Shown here piece after piece: positions 59,696 through 64,000 of a stretch of DNA of 64,000 nucleotides. The stretch lies in the NCBI GenBank assembly GCA_950295325.1, contig OX485809.1, forward strand, positions 2,728,001 through 2,792,000. Direction: 5' to 3'. Position 1 is the first letter of the stretch. Each line of letters starts with the position of its first letter. A program made the position numbers and the translations under genes. Below the pieces are notes generated by a model. It did no database searches and was not told where the DNA came from. It was given only the letters and a program-made list of their open reading frames with translations. The DNA comes from Polytrichum commune (taxonomy: Eukaryota; Streptophyta; Polytrichopsida; Polytrichales; Polytrichaceae).

Positions 59696-61424
59696 TTCAA
59701 ACTTGGAAGAAATGGTGGCCAACATTGATGAGAAGCTCTTGGCAGGTGCCAATTGAGGTGATACAAGGGTGGTATTTGTCCCAATACTCTGAGCATCGTG
59801 TGATGCACGTGGCATACCCAAGCTCCATCATGTAACACATAACTTACCCAATTATTTTCACTTACTTAGACTAGTTTGGATTGTCATAATCATGGTGTTG
59901 TGGAGCCCCAACATAGTTTCCAATACTAATTTTGAGTGCACGAGCTAAGTATGACCATGTCAGAGACAGTAAAGCATATCATCTTGGGGACCACGTAAGG
60001 GCAAATGTTTGCATTCTATCAGTAATTACACACATTTAATGTTTTCATATTTCATTGTTCCAGTGTTTAGAGCGGAGCACAAACTCAAGGCACTTGATTG
60101 TTGTTTTAAGTCGGGATGCTCAAAAATAGAACATTTGTGTGAAAGTAATAATTCAATGTCAGAGATATGCAAGTGCAAGTGGTAAGATTTGAACCTACAA
60201 CTTATTCCTCCCAAAATTCATTCCAACTACACTATCTTGATATTCTTAAGAGAGATGACAAAAATTTCACACTTTTATATAATACCAAAGAGCAAAGGAC
60301 AATGGATTTTGATGTTTCCCTCCACATCTCGTATGTTCACCATGTTGCTCTCAATAGTGGGTTGTTTAGAATCTTTGAACATGCTACTGCATCCCCACCC
60401 ATTTATAGTGTATAATGTGTAAGAAACGTTTGTTATTGATGTTGCTAAATGTGACACATCTACCTTGATCACCCAAAGGTGACTTTAGCAAAATCCGGAG
60501 TTGAGTGCTCATGTCTTATTGGGTCCTACATGGCATCCCAACCTGATGTTTTACCTAGGTTTATTATGGGGGTGATTTCACATTACCACTCCGGAAAGAA
60601 ATCTACTTAAAAGATTAATTACTAACTTGATCCTCTAGGCTCTTTTTGTTGTCCAAATCTAATCCTTTCAATGGCATCACCGTGGGCCTGGAATATGGTA
60701 AAGTGCTTGATTGTGGTACACCATTTTGTCCTTACATAGTCCTCATGATCAATATCTTTTTTTTACATATTTGAAAGAAAATAATTGTTTTTCTTTCTGG
60801 ATAATAAAGCTACCCGTAAAGTGGCAAAAGAGAAAAACCAAAGAATGAGTGGGCCTGCATTTATTAAGTTTGGTATCTAGTTTGGAGGCTTGGGTTTAGG
60901 AGGCCTGATCTTTGATGGGTGAGCCATGCACCAATTTTTACAATCAACTTTGCCTCTTGATCAAACATATTGAAGTTCTTCAGTGGACAATGAAAGCAGA
61001 CCAGTGATGTCATTGAGAATTCACAACACAAACTGTTCTACAAATGAACTAGTTACGACATTTTGCTTTAGTCTTTGACATGTAATACTGCTTTTAGAAA
61101 TCAAAAATTGAAGATATAACAATAAACACCTAAAAATACAACACCCACATGTAGAAGGTGACATTGAGGTAGTATGCATGTTGGTGACAATAATGTTTTT
61201 TTTTTTGTACTTCTCAATGGAAACACACTCATATTATATCGACATGACATAAGGTGTATGGTTTTTATATAGGAGCCCACCTTCCGAGAGGGAGGAAGTA
61301 CCCTTACAGTGACGTTTGGTGAAACATGAACACAATATAGAGGAATGGGCTCCCATTCACGTCAGTGTATAAACCAAACCCCAACGTTACATTTATTTTT
61401 TTATTGTATGGTCCTTAAGTGGCT

Positions 61425-61640
61425 CATTTTCTTAATTAAATCCCTAGATTTGATTGTTATTCAATGAGGATCAAAGAGCAAACATCACGAAGACACATGT
61501 TTAATAAAGATTGGACAACAACTTCAAATGTTTAGTAACTACTCTACACTCAATAGTGGACACAATTGGGCAGACCCACATACGTATCCAATTAAGAAAT
61601 TGACAAACATGCACTTTTGATAACACCCACATACCTCAGT
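61425..61640. repeat. Dispersed repeat, copy C
   Basis: Related to 22150 and 22495: AATGAGGATCAAAGAGCAAAC, AAGACACATGTTTAAT, GGACACAATTGGG and GACAAACATGCACTTTTGATAA blocks in the same order. A more diverged relative may lie at about 58300-58530. Confidence 0.6.
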
Positions 61641-61660
61641 ACACCGATCATCCCAATCAA

Positions 61661-61840
61661 TGTGTGTTACTATTCGGAGTTACGCAATGCTACAACTATT
61701 TAATGAGAATGTAATAATTAACCAAGAAAGGTCACTTCTGTTCTATAATGTCCAGACAACCTGTTGAACTTTCATTAATAGATTTTGAACTCCTGAGTAA
61801 GAAGTTTATTACACTACGTAACTCCAAATAGTAACACACA
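61661..61840. mobile_element. TIR element (MITE-like), about 180 bp
   Basis: Left end TGTGTGTTACTATTCGGAGT followed by TACGCAATG; right end reverse-complemented TGTGTGTTACTATTTGGAGT followed by TACGTAGTG. That is about 26 of 29 matching positions. Non-coding. Flanks share CCAAT but no full duplication. Confidence 0.75.
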
Positions 61841-61861
61841 CCAATTAGGATATTTAGTGTA

Positions 61862-61960
61862 ATGAGTAGGTAAACCCTGAACTATCGGACGATAGTGGAA
61901 AAGTACGCAAACCGAATGGAGTGGTTGGCGGTTCGATTCCCGGCCATGAAATCGTCTCTT
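61862..61960 (+). other. tRNA-like fragment with a perfect B box, possibly a SINE relic
   Basis: GGTTCGATTCC at 61930-61940, followed by CGGCC, is a canonical RNA polymerase III B box or T-arm. About 35-60 bases upstream there is only a poor A-box candidate (TAGTGGAAAAG) and no foldable cloverleaf, so it is not an intact tRNA gene. Confidence 0.4.
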
Positions 61961-62032
61961 TACTTGATGGAAAACTAGCCAGGTGGTCAAGCACCTCTCA
62001 TGGGTCCGAAAACAAAACAAAAAGTAGGTAAA

Positions 62033-62456
62033 CCTAGGTCCACGGGTAGATCACTCCATTGTCAAGTTGAACACCACGTGCGGCCAAAAAAAATCTTCTT
62101 TTGGTAAGTTGCACCACCAAAATGGGTCAAAATTTTATCAAAAAAATTTCATGAGTAGATATACACAATACCTATGACATAGTTAAAAGTGGTAACTAAA
62201 TTTGATGATTTGTTTTTTTCATAAAACATACCATTTCTAACTAGAATGACACAGAATTGAACTAAAACAATTACTAAAAAAAACAAAGATGACTAAAAAT
62301 TTCAAAAAAGTATACAAAAGATACTATCAATGGTTATGTATATGTAGAAAAAATATCATAAATTTTAAAATTATATATGGCATGTAATATAGGGGTAGCA
62401 AACTTTGTCCGCACGTGGTGTCAACTTGACAATGAAGTGACCTCCCCGTGCCTAGG
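62033..62456. mobile_element. Foldback TIR element, about 424 bp, with about 55-bp arms
   Basis: The left arm CCTAGGTCCACGGGTAGATC-ACT-CATTGTCAAGTTGA and onward to CACCACGTGCGG is the inverse of the right arm, ending at CCTAGG 62451-62456. About 45 of 55 positions agree with small indels. The interior is AT-rich and non-coding. Flanking bases continue weakly as inverse copies, so the exact ends are uncertain. Confidence 0.75.
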
Positions 62457-63164
62457 TCTTAACATACTTTACTTGACTCTCCTTTATAGCCATTATCTAT
62501 TTTGTACATGTTTCCACACATTCAATCTGGTAATGGTGACTCAAGTGGAAAGGCACTGTACATGTCAAGCTCCAAGTGATGGGGCCACGCATGTGAAATG
62601 AAAATGGACCACCATGTTTGACCTTCATTGACCCATCCAAATATTTTCCAACCTTTTGATGCTTGCACATCCTTTATTGACTTTGAAAAATGTCTTGTGA
62701 GCTTTAAGCTCACCTTGTGGGTTGGGAGGGAGCCTTTGTTGGTCCGGATGATATATCTACAATCCATCCAATATCTCCACCGGTAATAAGCTTACACCTC
62801 CATATAAGTTATGCGTTGACGGTATGATGAACTAGTCCACGCACCAAAGACTCGAACTCACAAAAGTTGGGTAAGGTATTTGCCTATCGGGCCATCACCG
62901 AGTCATGGCCGAAGTGGCTTTCAATTGAGTGCCCGTGAAGTTGGTGATGAAAAAAATAAAAAAATAAAAACAAAAAAACAAAAACTCTTTAACTTTGGGG
63001 GCTCTTTAAAGCACACCATGCCTTTTGATAATTCTTTCCATAACACGTTGAATGGGCCACAGCTTGGCCTCTTGGCCTAAGTAAGTACGTTGACATTTTG
63101 GATCTAGTACTTTCATAAAGCATAAGAAAACATACATGAAGCCTACAAGTCCACTCAGATTCAG

Positions 63165-63372
63165 TGTCCAGGGAGCTTTTTGGGCATAATCGGTCAAAAT
63201 CCTAGTGCTTTCCAAGCCCAACCGGGTACACTGCATGTCGTGATCTTTCGATTTTTCTTCGTGAATTGAGGTATATTCTATAGATTCCTCCAAAACGATG
63301 AATAATTTTCATGAAGTCTTTGACTTTAATCAGTTATTTCTCAAACTCAACCGGTTCATCTGCAACTAACGG
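63165..63372 (-). repeat. Dispersed repeat, inverse of 51422-51612
   Basis: Read on the minus strand it follows the same motif order as 51422-51612 (GATGAACCGGTTGA, TTTGGAGGAATCTATAG, GAAAGATCACGACATG, TTTGACCGATTATGCCCAAAA). Confidence 0.6.
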
Positions 63373-64000
63373 TCACTTCTCCCTATTCATTGCTCAGATT
63401 GGAAGCTCAAGTTGACATCTCGCTTTTCAAACCCATTTGCAGGTATTGTAGAGGGCTCTCTATTTCATCTTTACATGTGCCAAAATGTAGTTTTCACAAG
63501 GGATACAAGTAGGTCTTGCCAAATGTGAACATGACATGTGACAACTTAAAGTTGAAGAGTCCATTGTGATAGCATTCAAGAAAGAGGAAGAATGCCAATG
63601 AGAATTTTTGGAATTATAATTCTGGTCAAGTGTAAATTTTACGATTCATTAAGTGGTTGTGGAGGGGGGGGGGGATTTCAAGGTTTGCTTGTGCCAGCTC
63701 AGGTTTTAGAGGGTATCCCAAGGGTGTGTACTACGAGAAGAAGAAAAAAATCAAATTCAAACACATGTCATGTCTTGTGTTTGAAATTTTGTCTATGAGA
63801 CAACCTTTGGACATCTATGGAAATAATCTCAAAGTGGTAATAAAAAGAAGACAATTGAAAGTGGTCCCAAAGTGGTTACACCCTAAACTCCCTAATATCA
63901 ACCCCGTAATGTCACTCACTCTCTAATATCTCAAAACCCTAGGGAACAAATGTACGTAGTTCAAATCTCACTCCTTATTGTCATATTTCTCTCCCTTAAA
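63373..64000. other. Right-hand end of the window, no supported gene
   Basis: AT-rich spacer with a run of 11 G at 63664-63674. Short open frames have no recognisable content. Confidence 0.4.

Noticed and set aside
61862-61960. A complete tRNA gene
   Set aside because: The T-arm/B box is perfect, but no acceptor stem, D-arm or anticodon arm can be paired around it.
1-64000. CRISPR arrays, operons, ribosome binding sites, bacterial-type systems
   Set aside because: Nothing of the kind is present. The repeats are tandem or terminal-inverted, without regular unique spacers, and the genes are spliced and separately transcribed.

Overview
The window reads as nuclear DNA of a land plant. It has five spliced protein-coding genes with GT-AG introns, families that are classic plant ones (GT47 exostosin-type glycosyltransferase, GDSL esterase, START-like protein, mitochondrial 3-hydroxyisobutyryl-CoA hydrolase), long AT-rich spacers, and many short terminal-inverted-repeat (TIR) elements, a SINE and tandem repeats. 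A seedless plant such as a bryophyte or lycophyte is my guess, from the style of the genes and the green-algal flavour of the retrotransposon, but the sequence alone does not settle it. All exon models come from reading frame continuity, splice-site inspection and phase agreement; none has been checked against transcripts.

Layout. 1-3390: 3' two-thirds or less of a non-LTR retrotransposon, cut by the left window edge. Its open frame carries RNase H, a Cys/His finger and a restriction-like endonuclease, followed by a hairpin-rich 3' end. 3390-4330: degenerate tandem repeats of about 168 bp. 4704-7449 (+): 6-exon START/polyketide-cyclase-like gene. 8172-12197 (-): 4-exon GT47 gene whose core promoter and start region have been tandemly copied behind it (12200-13500), followed by a 165-178 bp tandem repeat (13640-14600). 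14950-22900: gene-poor, AT-rich, with several TIR elements and one possible gene fragment. 23041-28411 (+): 14-exon mitochondrial hydrolase. 28412-31540: spacer. 31546-44648 (-): at least 17 exons for a coiled-coil protein of about 2,160 residues. 46440-51670: spacer with TIR elements and a SINE. 51676-55381 (-): 5-exon GDSL esterase-like gene. 55400-64000: spacer with tandem arrays and TIR elements.

The genes show no sign of working as one pathway: the neighbours are ordinary unrelated plant genes (amino-acid catabolism, cell-wall or Golgi glycosylation, secreted esterase, lipid-binding-like protein, cytoskeletal or structural coiled-coil protein).

The most interesting items are the retrotransposon that combines RNase H with a restriction-like endonuclease, the fossil promoter/start-codon triplication behind the GT47 gene, the GDSL protein with a changed block III residue, two near-identical 258-bp TIR elements with clean 4-bp target duplications, and a TIR element whose 3' end has been amplified into a tandem array. 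I did not find an obvious new defence or operon-like system.
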